A stretch of 42,759 bases of DNA from Alphaproteobacteria bacterium (GTDB lineage: Bacteria; Pseudomonadota; Alphaproteobacteria; UBA828): assembly GCA_022826345.1 (NCBI GenBank), contig JAJDVB010000208.1, positions 1 to 42,759 on the forward strand, given 5' to 3'. The position numbers were made by a program, and so were the translations under genes. The notes beneath the pieces are model-generated. The model was not told the origin of the DNA. It was given only the letters and a program-made list of their open reading frames with translations, and ran no database searches. Shown one piece after another: positions 1 through 7,396 of the stretch. Each line of letters opens with the position of its first letter. Position 1 is the first letter of the stretch.

Positions 1-121
1 GACGCTATTCTGGTGCCGCATGACATTGACCTCCGTTCGTGTCCAGAACGCCGCAAAACGTCCGGAGACGAATAGAATCAATGTCATGCACCTTGTCCAC
101 CCCTCTAAACCGGACAGCAGT

Positions 122-140
122 GGACTTGATCCGGGCATCC
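122..140. repeat. Intergenic repeat, copy 1 (GGACTTGATCCGGG family)
   Basis: The 19-mer here begins GGACTTGATCCGGG and is followed by CATCC. The same 14-base core recurs 75 bases downstream. Short palindromic units built on this core are common between genes in alphaproteobacteria (recalled, not searched). Their function is unknown. Confidence 0.5.
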
Positions 141-191
141 AGCTAAGCTCGATCCGTAGTGCTCCGGGCAAACACGTGGATGGCCTGAACA

Positions 192-214
192 CCCCCGGAC
201 TTGATCCGGGGGCC
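192..214. repeat. Intergenic repeat, copy 2, perfect palindrome
   Basis: CCCCCGGA (192-199) and TCCGGGGG (205-212) form a perfect 8-bp inverted repeat around the loop CTTGA. It shares the GGACTTGATCCGGG core with the copy at 122-140. It lies 60 bases beyond the stop codon of the leftward glutamine synthetase gene, so its transcript could act as a 3'-end stem. There is no T-run to make it a classical terminator. Confidence 0.5.
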
Positions 215-272
215 GGCCATGACGTGGGGTAAGGGCACCTCGTCAGTCCACACGATCTTCTCTATCAGGACA

Positions 273-1580
273 TCAGCAATCCAGGGTGTTGCTGCGCTCC
301 CAATCGGAGATCGTGCCGGCGTATTCGTTCCACTCGTTCGTCTTGAGCTTGACGTAGCTCTTGACGAAGCTCTCGCCGAAGCCCGCGCGCACCACCTTGT
401 CCTTCTCGAACAACCTGAGCGCGTCGAGCAGGTTGAGCGGCAGTCTGCGCGCGCCGCGCAGCTTGTGGCCCTCGGCGTAGAGGTTGAGGTCGGTGCGCCG
501 GCCGGGGTCGAGCTGGTTCTCGATGCCGTCGAGCCCGGCGACGACCACGCCCGCCTGCAGCAGGTAGGGGTTCGCCGCGCCGTCCATCAATCTCAGCTCG
601 AAGCGCCCGGCATCGGGGATGCGCACCATGGTCGAGCGGTTGTTGCCGCCGTAGGCCACCTGGTTGGGCGACCACGTGGCGCCGGAGAGCGTGACCGGCG
701 CGTTGATCCGCTTGTAGCTGTTCACGGTCGGGTTCCAGAGCGCGCAGAGCGCAGGCGCCCGCTGCATGATGCCGCCCAGGAACTGATAGCCGAGCTTGGA
801 GATGCCGAGCTCGCCCTTGGCATCGTGGAACAGGTTCTTCTTGCCCGCGTTGTTCCAGACCGAGACGTGGGCGTGGCAGCCGTTGCCGGTGAGGTTGGAG
901 AAGGGCTTCGGCATGAAGGTCGCGCGCAGCCCGTGCTTCTCGGCCAGCGACTTGACCATGTACTTGAAGAAGACGTGGCGGTCGGCGGTGACCAGCGCGT
1001 CGTCGTAGTCCCAGTTCATCTCGAACTGGCCGTTGGCGTCCTCGTGGTCGTTCTGGTAGGGCCCCCAGCCGAGGCCCAGCATGGCGTCGCAGATCTCGGA
1101 GACCACGTCGTAGCGGCGCATCAGCGCCGCCTGGTCGTAGCAGGGCTTGGACTGGGTATCGAGCGGGTCGGAGATCGCGGTGCCGTCCGCGCTCACGATG
1201 AAGTACTCCGCCTCGACCCCGGTCTTGACCCGGTAGCCCTGCTTCTTCGCGTCGGCGAGCTTGCTCTTGAGCTTGAGCCGGGGCGTGTCCGGCATGGGCT
1301 CGTCGTTCATCCAGCAATCGCCGGCGAGCCAGCCGACCTCGGGCTTCCACGGCAGCTGAATCAGGCTCGCGGGGTCGGGCTTGACCAGCATGTCGGGCTC
1401 GGCGGGCGTCGAATCGAGCCACGCGGCGAAGGCCGCGAAGCCCGCGCCGTCCTCCTGCATGCCCGCGATCGCCTCGGCGGGCACGAGCTTGGCGCGGAGC
1501 ACGCCGAACAGGTCCACGAAGCTGATCAGGAAATAGCGAATCTTCTTCTGTTTCGCGGCCTGAGCCAGGTCCACGGCCAT
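273..1580 (-). CDS. glnT: Type III (GlnT-like) glutamine synthetase
   Basis: ATP-dependent ligation of ammonia to glutamate in the cytoplasm. The 435-residue product has the length of the rhizobial GlnT class. Family motifs are visible: GVEAEYFI near residue 121 (metal-binding Glu), a HEDANGQFE segment, GNGCHAHVSVW (the GNGxHxHxS signature), NSYKRI, and RIPDAGRFELRLMDGAANPYL for ATP and glutamate binding. The ATG at 1580 follows GGGAG at a 9-base spacing. A TTG one codon upstream is possible but would be too close to that site. The SDR gene lies 45 bases upstream on the same strand, so the two are probably co-transcribed. Close relatives include gamma-glutamylmethylamide synthetases of methylamine users, so the amine substrate is not certain. 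No methylamine genes are nearby, which favours plain glutamine synthesis. Confidence 0.85.
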   Translation of the reverse strand: MAVDLAQAAKQKKIRYFLISFVDLFGVLRAKLVPAEAIAGMQEDGAGFAAFAAWLDSTPAEPDMLVKPDPASLIQLPWKPEVGWLAGDCWMNDEPMPDTPRLKLKSKLADAKKQGYRVKTGVEAEYFIVSADGTAISDPLDTQSKPCYDQAALMRRYDVVSEICDAMLGLGWGPYQNDHEDANGQFEMNWDYDDALVTADRHVFFKYMVKSLAEKHGLRATFMPKPFSNLTGNGCHAHVSVWNNAGKKNLFHDAKGELGISKLGYQFLGGIMQRAPALCALWNPTVNSYKRINAPVTLSGATWSPNQVAYGGNNRSTMVRIPDAGRFELRLMDGAANPYLLQAGVVVAGLDGIENQLDPGRRTDLNLYAEGHKLRGARRLPLNLLDALRLFEKDKVVRAGFGESFVKSYVKLKTNEWNEYAGTISDWERSNTLDC

Positions 1581-1625
1581 CAATCCATACTCCCTTGTCT
1601 CGAATTCGCCTGGACGGGCGGGCTG

Positions 1626-2336
1626 CTACCAGGGCAGCTCCCTGCCGTCGTATTGATAGAAGCAGCCGGTCTGGCTGCTGCCGTAGTTCGCCACCACCTC
1701 GCGGATGCCGGCGATGCTCTGCTCCTTGTTGACCGGCGCCTCCGGCCCGCCCATGTCCGTGCTCACCCAGCCGGGATGAACCGCGATGGTGCGCACCCCG
1801 CGCGGTGCGAGATCGATGGAGAGCCCCTTCACCACCAGGTTCAGCGCCGCCTTGCTGGAGCGGTAGGGGTAGAGGCCGCCGTCGGCGAGCTCGGTGATGC
1901 AGCCCATGTACGTCGACATGAAGAACATCAGCTTCATGTCGCTCGCCGCGACGTGATCGACGAAGGCCTCGGCAACGCGGAGTGGCGCCATGGTGTTGAT
2001 CTCGTGCAGCTGCATCCAGGCGTCGTAGTCGACCGAGCCGAAGGCGCCCGGCCCCATCGAGTCGATCGTGCAGCCGAGCAGGCCGGCGTTGTTCACCAGC
2101 ATGTCGATGGCCGTGCCGCGCAGCTCGTCCGCGATCGCCTCGATCTGCGCGGGCTTGCCCACGTCGAGGGTGTGCAGCGTGATCGCGCCATCCGTCTCCT
2201 CGGCGAGCGCCGCGAGATCGGTGGCCGTCTCGGGCGCGCGGCAGCAGGCGTAGATGCGCCAGCCGTCGTCCACGAATTGGCGCACCATTTCGAGGCCGAG
2301 CCCCCTGTTCGCACCGGTCACCAGCATCGACGGCAT
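1626..2336 (-). CDS. Short-chain dehydrogenase/reductase
   Basis: A classical SDR of 236 residues with a Rossmann fold. It shows the nucleotide-binding motif TGANRGLG (residues 7-14), NNAG (82-85), a catalytic Ser at 141 and the YRSSK catalytic pair (Tyr158, Lys162). The overall look resembles the C-factor/carbonyl-reductase type of SDR, but the substrate cannot be read from the sequence. The ATG at 2336 is preceded by AAGGGAGGGA, a strong ribosome site. It is the upstream gene of a probable two-gene leftward operon with glnT. Confidence 0.85.
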   Translation of the reverse strand: MPSMLVTGANRGLGLEMVRQFVDDGWRIYACCRAPETATDLAALAEETDGAITLHTLDVGKPAQIEAIADELRGTAIDMLVNNAGLLGCTIDSMGPGAFGSVDYDAWMQLHEINTMAPLRVAEAFVDHVAASDMKLMFFMSTYMGCITELADGGLYPYRSSKAALNLVVKGLSIDLAPRGVRTIAVHPGWVSTDMGGPEAPVNKEQSIAGIREVVANYGSSQTGCFYQYDGRELPW

Positions 2337-2450
2337 GGCTCAATCCCTCCCTTGCCCTCAAGCGGCGGCAGAATAGCGGACGGGACGGTGCCGACAAGGG
2401 TGGAGCCCCACCGCGCGCGGCAGCGGGCACAGAGTTTGCCGTTATCGGGG

Positions 2451-2524
2451 CCGGTCTGCGAAGCAGACCGGAGCGCGCGACCGCGCGCCGCGCGAAGCGC
2501 GTAGCCAAGCGAGCGGAGCGAGCG
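2451..2524. repeat. Two-hairpin dispersed repeat, copy A
   Basis: The unit has three parts. Hairpin 1 is CCGGTCTGC-GAA-GCAGACCGG (2451-2471, perfect 9-bp stem). Hairpin 2 is CGCGC-GAA-GCGCG (about 2489-2501). The tail at 2503-2524 begins AGCCAAGCGAGCGG. The same tail, identical over 22 bases, ends a similar two-hairpin unit at 42378-42450 near the other end of the window. Repeats of this kind are usually transcribed stems between genes; any role in mRNA 3'-end stability is inference. Confidence 0.6.
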
Positions 2525-2590
2525 CCCGGCGCTTGAGGGAAATGATTAAACCGGGAGCGGGTTAGGGTGAGGTGGGGATTCGCTGCGCCA

Positions 2591-2619
2591 TTGCCGGCAC
2601 CGCTCGGCTTGCCTATGGT
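2591..2619 (+). promoter_or_regulatory. Putative housekeeping promoter for tRNA-Arg
   Basis: TTGCCG (2591-2596) and TATGGT (2614-2619) are separated by exactly 17 bases. The predicted start is near 2626, about 14 bases before the mature tRNA 5' end. This is a reasonable sigma-70-type match, placed where a tRNA promoter should be. Confidence 0.5.
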
Positions 2620-2639
2620 GCGGAATCGGTTCGCCGAGA

Positions 2640-2716
<77 letters not shown>

Positions 2717-2911
2717 TCCCGTCCGTCGCCACTCCGTGCAGCCGCCGCGCGCGGCGAAAAGGCGGCTCCAGCTATCTTGCTTGTTGCGGAAAAGGTAAAG
2801 CGGGACGATCAATCGCGCCGGCGACATTGCGGCGCGGAGTGAGTCGACACCCGGCCCGAATAAGTGCGCGCTGCGGGCCGCTGTTAGGCGGGCTCAGCCT
2901 CGGAGGGTGAA

Positions 2912-3511
2912 ATGGAATTTCGGCTAACTTACGCTGGCAAGTTGCTTGCACACAATGAGAATAAACAAGGGCGGTCGCTACATGTGCACGACATACGAAG
3001 AGAATTTCATAAACAACTTAGGGTACTCTGGAGCGAGCATCCGGTCTTGGCGCTTGGATATCCCGTAGGCTCAAGCATCCCGAATCCCGAAACAAGTTGG
3101 GGGAAAACATACCAACAGGATGGATTTATGTGGAAGCCGATTGTCACAGAGGACAACGGACTAATATGCGCGTTGGACATCCTGATGCTCCGCAAGGGTC
3201 CACCGGGCGAGGTTCGGACGGACATCGACAATCGCCTCAAAACCCTTTTTGATGCTTTGCGTATGGCGCAATGTTCGCAGGAATTAGGCGAAAAGACCAA
3301 AAAGGGGACTCAAGTGCCAAGCCCGGAGGAGAATCCGTTTTACGTCTTGTTGGAAGATGACCGTCTGATAACTCGCGTAGCGGTTACCTCCGATATGTTG
3401 CTCGAACCAGTCAAGGGCGTAAGGCAAGAGGAAGCGGTGCGACTTGTAATCAATGTCACCGTTACACCCTACAAAGTCACTTGGGAAAGCGTGAGCTTTG
3501 CCGGTAGCTAG
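2912..3511 (+). CDS. RusA-like endonuclease-fold protein
   Basis: A 199-residue protein with the hallmark of RusA-type Holliday-junction resolvases. TDIDNRLKTLFDAL (residues 103-116, Asp104 and Asp106) is followed by EDDRLI (148-153, Asp149/Asp150), matching the DxDN...DAL...DDR pattern that holds the metal-binding aspartates. RusA of E. coli is shorter (about 120 residues); here an extra N-terminal region and an insertion between the two motifs are present. The ATG at 2912 follows GGAGGG. Codon and base use are clearly AT-richer than in the surrounding genes, which suggests recent acquisition, and RusA homologues are common in prophages and islands. The nuclease role is inferred from the motif only. 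Confidence 0.6.
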   Translation: MEFRLTYAGKLLAHNENKQGRSLHVHDIRREFHKQLRVLWSEHPVLALGYPVGSSIPNPETSWGKTYQQDGFMWKPIVTEDNGLICALDILMLRKGPPGEVRTDIDNRLKTLFDALRMAQCSQELGEKTKKGTQVPSPEENPFYVLLEDDRLITRVAVTSDMLLEPVKGVRQEEAVRLVINVTVTPYKVTWESVSFAGS

Positions 3512-3658
3512 TATGCACAACCGTCAAGAACGTGCGGGACGCGCCCTTGGGCGTTCAGGCTGCAAGAAATTGACCTTCGACGACAAGGCCGAAGCGCCTG
3601 CGCAGGAACTGGTTGGGGGGCGGCAACTTTGGCAGCTGATCCGGAAGAGGAGGACAAG

Positions 3659-4168
3659 ATGGACTTGAGTAAACGCGGTTGGGGACAGTACGCCGCCGCC
3701 ATCGCTGCTTTGGCTGTGGTATTTGTGCTAGCCGCCTGTGCACGGACGGAAATAATACCAACCGCTAGAAACCAGGCTGTTGTTTCGACTAGTGCGGCTC
3801 CGGTTTGCGGAACTGACGGAGCCCTGCGAGTTGCAAATCAGATGGCAGCTGTCGCAACGCTGAGGCAAGGTTATGAGCGATTCTTCCTAAGTGAAGTTGG
3901 AACGGATAGCAACGTGCAAGTCTACCAAGTCCCTGGTTCGACTTCGTACACTACCGGAACTGTGAACATTGTCGGAAATTCTGCGTACGGAAGTTTTCAA
4001 ACCTACACACCACCCACCACGGTGGTGTCCGGGCGCAATTACGCACAGATGCAGGTGTACATGGTGAACAGGGGTGATCCTGGCTATCAGAATGCTTTGG
4101 ACGCTAGGCGGGTTTTGGGACCTGATTGGCAAGAGAAAGTTGCCGACGGCATTCAGACATGCCGCTGA
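3659..4168 (+). CDS. Putative lipoprotein of unknown function
   Basis: A 169-residue product beginning with a Lys/Arg N-region, a hydrophobic stretch and the lipobox LAAC (Cys27), as expected for lipoprotein processing and membrane anchoring. The ATG at 3659 sits 5 bases after GGAGG; an in-frame start at 3629 would put ten acidic residues before the signal peptide, so it is rejected. The mature part is rich in Tyr, Thr, Val and Gly (for example TSYTTGTVNIVGNSAYGSF), suggesting an exposed beta-rich or disordered segment. Two cysteines remain, one close to the C-terminus. Base composition is AT-richer than in the flanking genes and similar to that of the RusA-like gene upstream. I do not recognise the family. 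Confidence 0.7.
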   Translation: MDLSKRGWGQYAAAIAALAVVFVLAACARTEIIPTARNQAVVSTSAAPVCGTDGALRVANQMAAVATLRQGYERFFLSEVGTDSNVQVYQVPGSTSYTTGTVNIVGNSAYGSFQTYTPPTTVVSGRNYAQMQVYMVNRGDPGYQNALDARRVLGPDWQEKVADGIQTCR

Positions 4169-4215
4169 GTGAGACCGTGTTCAAGACCACCGGCCGACCG
4201 GCGCTATCTCAAGCC

Positions 4216-4467
4216 TCAGACTGCGTGCCTGGCGCAGCGCCCTGCCTGCTCGATGCAGGTGTCGATTTGACTTGCGCGCTCGGGCACGTTGCCCCGGATC
4301 GCGTTGGCGAGGCGGTTCGCGGCATGCACGTCCACGACGATGGCGCCGTGGCCTTCTAGGCCGATCTTGATGCTGGGCTCCTCGAACTGATCGGGTAGCG
4401 GCTCGAATTCGAAGGGTTTGGGGCCGGGTGAACCCAGGCTGGTGAGTATCGCTGTGCGGCTGGCCAT
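4216..4467 (-). CDS. Hypothetical small protein (doubtful)
   Basis: An 83-codon frame with a non-repetitive, protein-like composition: acidic N-terminal part (FEFEPLPDQFEEP) and then an alternating hydrophobic stretch (GAIVVDVHAANRLANAI). The ATG at 4467 follows GGAG by 8 bases. It converges on the lipoprotein gene, with 47 bases between the stop codons. I recognise no domain. It could be a chance frame in a GC-rich region. Confidence 0.35.
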   Translation of the reverse strand: MASRTAILTSLGSPGPKPFEFEPLPDQFEEPSIKIGLEGHGAIVVDVHAANRLANAIRGNVPERASQIDTCIEQAGRCARHAV

Positions 4468-4632
4468 CGGTCTGGCTCCGATCGTATTCCCTGCACAACC
4501 TCCCCACGACTCTTTATGGGCCCCCGGACGCGACGATGCAACCAGACCGCATCTCTCGCCGATGACGCAGCCTGCGCCACACCGCCTCAAGACTGCTCCA
4601 TTCGTGTGACGGTTCGATGACCCTTCCGAGAC

Positions 4633-4662
4633 GTGACCGTGGTGCGGAGTCCGTGCTAGCTT
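4633..4662 (+). promoter_or_regulatory. Putative promoter of the riboswitch-led cob operon
   Basis: GTGACC (4633-4638) and TAGCTT (4657-4662) lie 18 bases apart, just upstream of the first conserved bases of the B12 riboswitch. The match to the housekeeping consensus is modest, but the position fits: transcription would start near 4669, at the 5' edge of the aptamer. Confidence 0.35.
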
Positions 4663-4664
4663 GG

Positions 4665-4850
4665 GCCCGTCACGCAGCGTGGGAAGCCGGTGACGCCCGA
4701 CCTTGGGAGAGGCGCGGGCCAGTCCGGCGCTGCCCCCGCAACTGTAAGCGGCGAGACGGACCCCGTGCGCATCGCGCGGGCCACTGATCCGCGAGGATCG
4801 GGAAGGCCGGGGCCCGTCGACGACCCCGAGCCAGGAGACCGGCTGCGCGG
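4665..4850 (+). promoter_or_regulatory. Cobalamin (B12) riboswitch
   Basis: The conserved blocks of the adenosylcobalamin aptamer occur in order: GGGAAGCCGGTG (4681-4692), GCTGCC then CCCCCGCAACTGTAAGCGG (within 4729-4751), CCACTGATC (4781-4789), GGGAAGGCC (4800-4808), and the B12 box GAGCCAGGAGACCGGC (4828-4843). The strong ribosome site of cobP (GGAGGGAGG) begins about 25 bases after the B12 box. There is no T-run after the aptamer. Control is therefore more likely by access to the ribosome site than by termination, and high cobalamin would turn the operon off. The expression platform itself could not be folded with confidence by eye. Confidence 0.95.
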
Positions 4851-4880
4851 CAGGGCTGCAACGTCCTCGGAGGGAGGATC

Positions 4881-5420
4881 ATGGCGGGTCTGGACCAGGC
4901 GCCTCCCCCGGCGCGCATCACCCTCGTTCTCGGCGGCGCCCGCTCGGGCAAGAGCGCCCACGCGGAGGCGCTGCTCGACGACCACGCCGGCCCCAGGCTC
5001 TACATCGCCACCGCCGAGCCGCGCGATGCCGAGATGGAAGCGCGCATCGCCGCCCACCGCGCCCGGCGCGGGCCCCAATGGCGCACGGTCGAGGCGCCGC
5101 TCGCGCTCACCGAGACGCTGCAGGCCGAGAGCCGCCCCGGCGCCGCGCTGCTGGTCGACTGCCTCACCCTCTGGCTCAGTAACATCATGGAGGCCGGCCG
5201 GGACATCGCCGCCGAAACCCGGCGCCTCACGGCCTGCCTCGGCCGGCTGGAAGGGCGCACGGTGCTGGTCTCCAACGAAGTGGGCCTTGGCATCGTGCCG
5301 GAGAACGCCGCGGCACGCGCCTTCCGCGACCATGCCGGGCGGCTCAACCAGGCCGTGGCCCAGGCCGCCGAGCGGGTGGTCTTCGTCGCCGCCGGCCTGC
5401 CGCTGACGCTCAAGCCGTGA
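4881..5420 (+). CDS. cobP: Bifunctional adenosylcobinamide kinase / adenosylcobinamide-phosphate guanylyltransferase
   Basis: Phosphorylates adenosylcobinamide and then attaches GMP, activating the corrinoid for addition of the lower nucleotide. The 179 residues match the CobP/CobU length. The P-loop GGARSGKS is at residues 18-25, followed by YIATAEPRDAEMEARIAAH, whose region holds the His that is guanylylated in the family. The C-terminal block NEVGLGIVPENAAARAFRD and GRLNQ is typical of CobU. The start at 4881 follows GGAGGGAGG, and this is the first gene behind the B12 riboswitch. The next gene starts 7 bases after its stop codon. Confidence 0.95.
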   Translation: MAGLDQAPPPARITLVLGGARSGKSAHAEALLDDHAGPRLYIATAEPRDAEMEARIAAHRARRGPQWRTVEAPLALTETLQAESRPGAALLVDCLTLWLSNIMEAGRDIAAETRRLTACLGRLEGRTVLVSNEVGLGIVPENAAARAFRDHAGRLNQAVAQAAERVVFVAAGLPLTLKP

Positions 5421-5427
5421 GGGCCTT

Positions 5428-6345
5428 GTGAGCGCACCCCGCATCGCTTCCCTGGTGCCGAGCGCGACCGAGATCGTCGCGGCGCTCGGCCAGGCGGAGA
5501 ACATCGTCGCCCGCAGCCACGAATGCGACTGGACGCCCCAGGTCGCGAAGGCGCCGGCCTGCACGCGCGCCAGGATCGACGCGAGCAAGCCGAGCGGTGC
5601 GATCCACGAGGAGGTGGGCAAGCTGCTCACGGCGGCGCTCAGCCTCTACGACCTCGATACCGAAGTCCTGCGGGCCGCGCGGCCCAGCCACATCGTCACG
5701 CAAGACCAGTGCGACGTGTGCGCGGTGGGGCTCTCCGAGGTCGAGGCTGCGGCGGCGGAGTTCCTGGAAGCACCGGTGCAGATCGTCTCGCTCGCGCCGA
5801 TGCGCCTCGGCGACGTGTGGGACGATATCGGCCGGGTCGGCGACGCCCTCGGCGTCGACGCCCAACCGGTCCGCGAGGGCCTGCGCGAGCGTGTCACTGC
5901 GATTGCCGAGCGCGCCAAGGCGCTTCCGCCCAGGCGCGTGCTGACCGTCGAGTGGTCCGACCCGCCCATGACCGCCGGCAACTGGGTGCCGGAGCTGGTC
6001 GCGCTCGCGGGCGGGATCGACACTCTGGGCGCTGACGGCGGCCACTCGCCGCGCATTACCGTCGAGGCGGTGGCTGCCGCCGATCCCGACGCGATCGTGC
6101 TCATGCCCTGCGGCTACGGCCTGCCGCGCACGGTCGACGACGGCCGCGCGCTGCTCGCCGACCCGGCCTGGGGCGGCTTGCGCGCGGCGCGGGCCGGCGC
6201 GGTCTACGCCACCGACGGCAACGCCTTCTTCAACCGGCCGGGGCCGAGGCTCGTGGAGTCCCTGGAAATCCTGGCCGAGATCATCCACCCGGCGCACTTC
6301 GGCTTCGGCCACGAGGGCACCGGGTGGAGCCGTCTGACCATGTGA
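5428..6345 (+). CDS. BtuF-like cobalamin-binding protein without signal peptide
   Basis: A 305-residue protein of the periplasmic-binding fold used for vitamin B12 and iron-siderophore transport (BtuF class): ASLVPSATEIVAALG near the start, SLAPMRLGDVWDDIGRVGDALG in the middle, and AADPDAIVLMPCGYG late. The GTG at 5428 leads straight into the domain. No hydrophobic signal or lipobox precedes it, so the protein should stay in the cytoplasm. Family-specific cysteines are visible: HECDWTP (Cys33) and QCDVC (Cys95, Cys98). Lying between cobP and cobW in a riboswitch-controlled operon with no permease or ATPase gene nearby, it is more likely to bind or hand over a corrinoid or cobalt than to act in import. 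The exact role is not established. Confidence 0.8.
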   Translation: MSAPRIASLVPSATEIVAALGQAENIVARSHECDWTPQVAKAPACTRARIDASKPSGAIHEEVGKLLTAALSLYDLDTEVLRAARPSHIVTQDQCDVCAVGLSEVEAAAAEFLEAPVQIVSLAPMRLGDVWDDIGRVGDALGVDAQPVREGLRERVTAIAERAKALPPRRVLTVEWSDPPMTAGNWVPELVALAGGIDTLGADGGHSPRITVEAVAAADPDAIVLMPCGYGLPRTVDDGRALLADPAWGGLRAARAGAVYATDGNAFFNRPGPRLVESLEILAEIIHPAHFGFGHEGTGWSRLTM

Positions 6346-6351
6346 GGTGCG

Positions 6352-7386
6352 ATGCAGAATCAGAAAATTCCCGCCACCGTGATCACCGGCTTCCTCGGCG
6401 CCGGCAAGACCAGCCTGATTCGCCACGCGCTGGGCGCCGCGAACGGGCGGCGCATCGCGCTCATCATCAACGAGTTCGGCGATCTCGGCATCGACCAGGA
6501 CGTGCTGCAAGGCTGCGGCGACGAAGCCTGCGACGAGGTCGATGTCGTCGAGCTCGCCAACGGCTGCATCTGCTGCACGGTGGCCGACGACTTCGCGCCG
6601 GCGATCGAGGCGTTGCTCGCCCGCGAGCCCGCGCCCGAGCACATCCTGATCGAGACCTCGGGCCTCGCGCTGCCCAAGCCGCTGGTCGCCGCCTTCAACT
6701 GGCCCGAGATCCGCACCCGGCTCACCGTGGACGGCGTGGTCGCCGTGGTGGACGGCCCCGCGCTGGCGGAGGGCCGCTTCGCCGACGACGAAGATGCGCT
6801 CCAGGCCCAGCGGGAGGCGGACGACGCTCTCGACCACGAGTCGCCGCTCGCCGAGGTGTTCGAGGACCAGATCGGCTGCGCCGACATGGTGATCCTCAAC
6901 AAGACCGACCTGCTGGCCGCGGGCGGCGCCGAGGCCGGCAAGGCACGCATGACGCCGCACCTGCGGCCCGGCGCGCACGTGGTCGAGGCGGCCCATGGGC
7001 GCGTGCCGCCGGACCTGCTGCTCGGCCTCGATGCCGCGGCGGAAGACGATCTCGCAAGCCGGCGCTCGCACCACGACGGCCTCGACGAGGCGCATGACCA
7101 CGACGAGTTCGAGAGCTTCGTCATGGCGCCCGGCACGATCGACGACCCGGCCGCCTTCGCCGCCCGGCTCAGCATCGCAGCGGACGCTTACGGCCTGCTG
7201 CGCGCCAAGGGCTTCCTCTATGTCGCGGGCAAGCGCCGGCGGCTCGTGGTGCAGGCGGTCGGCACGCGCGTTGATCGCCATTTCGACCGCGACTGGCGCC
7301 CCGGCGAAGCGCGCGAAGGCCGCCTCGTCGTGATCGGCCTCGCCCCGCTCGACCGCGCGGCCGTCGAAGCGGCGATCAGAGGCTAG
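6352..7386 (+). CDS. cobW: CobW, cobalt-handling GTPase
   Basis: A G3E-family GTPase thought to deliver cobalt to the cobaltochelatase. The N-terminal P-loop GFLGAGKT is at residues 13-20, and the metal site GCICC (Cys72, Cys74, Cys75) matches the family CxCC signature. NKTD gives guanine specificity, and a CobW C-terminal domain follows. Between the two domains lies a short His/Asp-rich linker (SHHDGLDEAHDHDEF), a plausible extra metal ligand. It lies 6 bases after the BtuF-like gene and 10 bases before cobN, in the usual cobW-cobN order. Confidence 0.95.
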   Translation: MQNQKIPATVITGFLGAGKTSLIRHALGAANGRRIALIINEFGDLGIDQDVLQGCGDEACDEVDVVELANGCICCTVADDFAPAIEALLAREPAPEHILIETSGLALPKPLVAAFNWPEIRTRLTVDGVVAVVDGPALAEGRFADDEDALQAQREADDALDHESPLAEVFEDQIGCADMVILNKTDLLAAGGAEAGKARMTPHLRPGAHVVEAAHGRVPPDLLLGLDAAAEDDLASRRSHHDGLDEAHDHDEFESFVMAPGTIDDPAAFAARLSIAADAYGLLRAKGFLYVAGKRRRLVVQAVGTRVDRHFDRDWRPGEAREGRLVVIGLAPLDRAAVEAAIRG

Positions 7387-7396
7387 GAGCCCGGCC

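Larger units (their letters stand above)
2337..2639. other. Intergenic region between SDR and tRNA-Arg
   Basis: About 300 bases without a credible gene. The part next to the SDR carries its ribosome site and presumably its promoter. The middle holds a two-hairpin repeat element (2451-2524) and the right end holds a promoter for the tRNA. Long open frames cross this region on both strands, but they are antisense to the SDR and glnT genes and full of Arg/Ala/Gly, as expected of GC-rich shadows. Confidence 0.6.

Noticed and set aside
2880..2896. Integron attC-like end GTTAGGC before the RusA-like gene
   Set aside because: GTTAGGC fits one attC core, but no matching RYYYAAC partner is visible upstream and there is no integrase or cassette series. 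A local CGGCCCG/CGGGCCG inverted repeat is the only structure.
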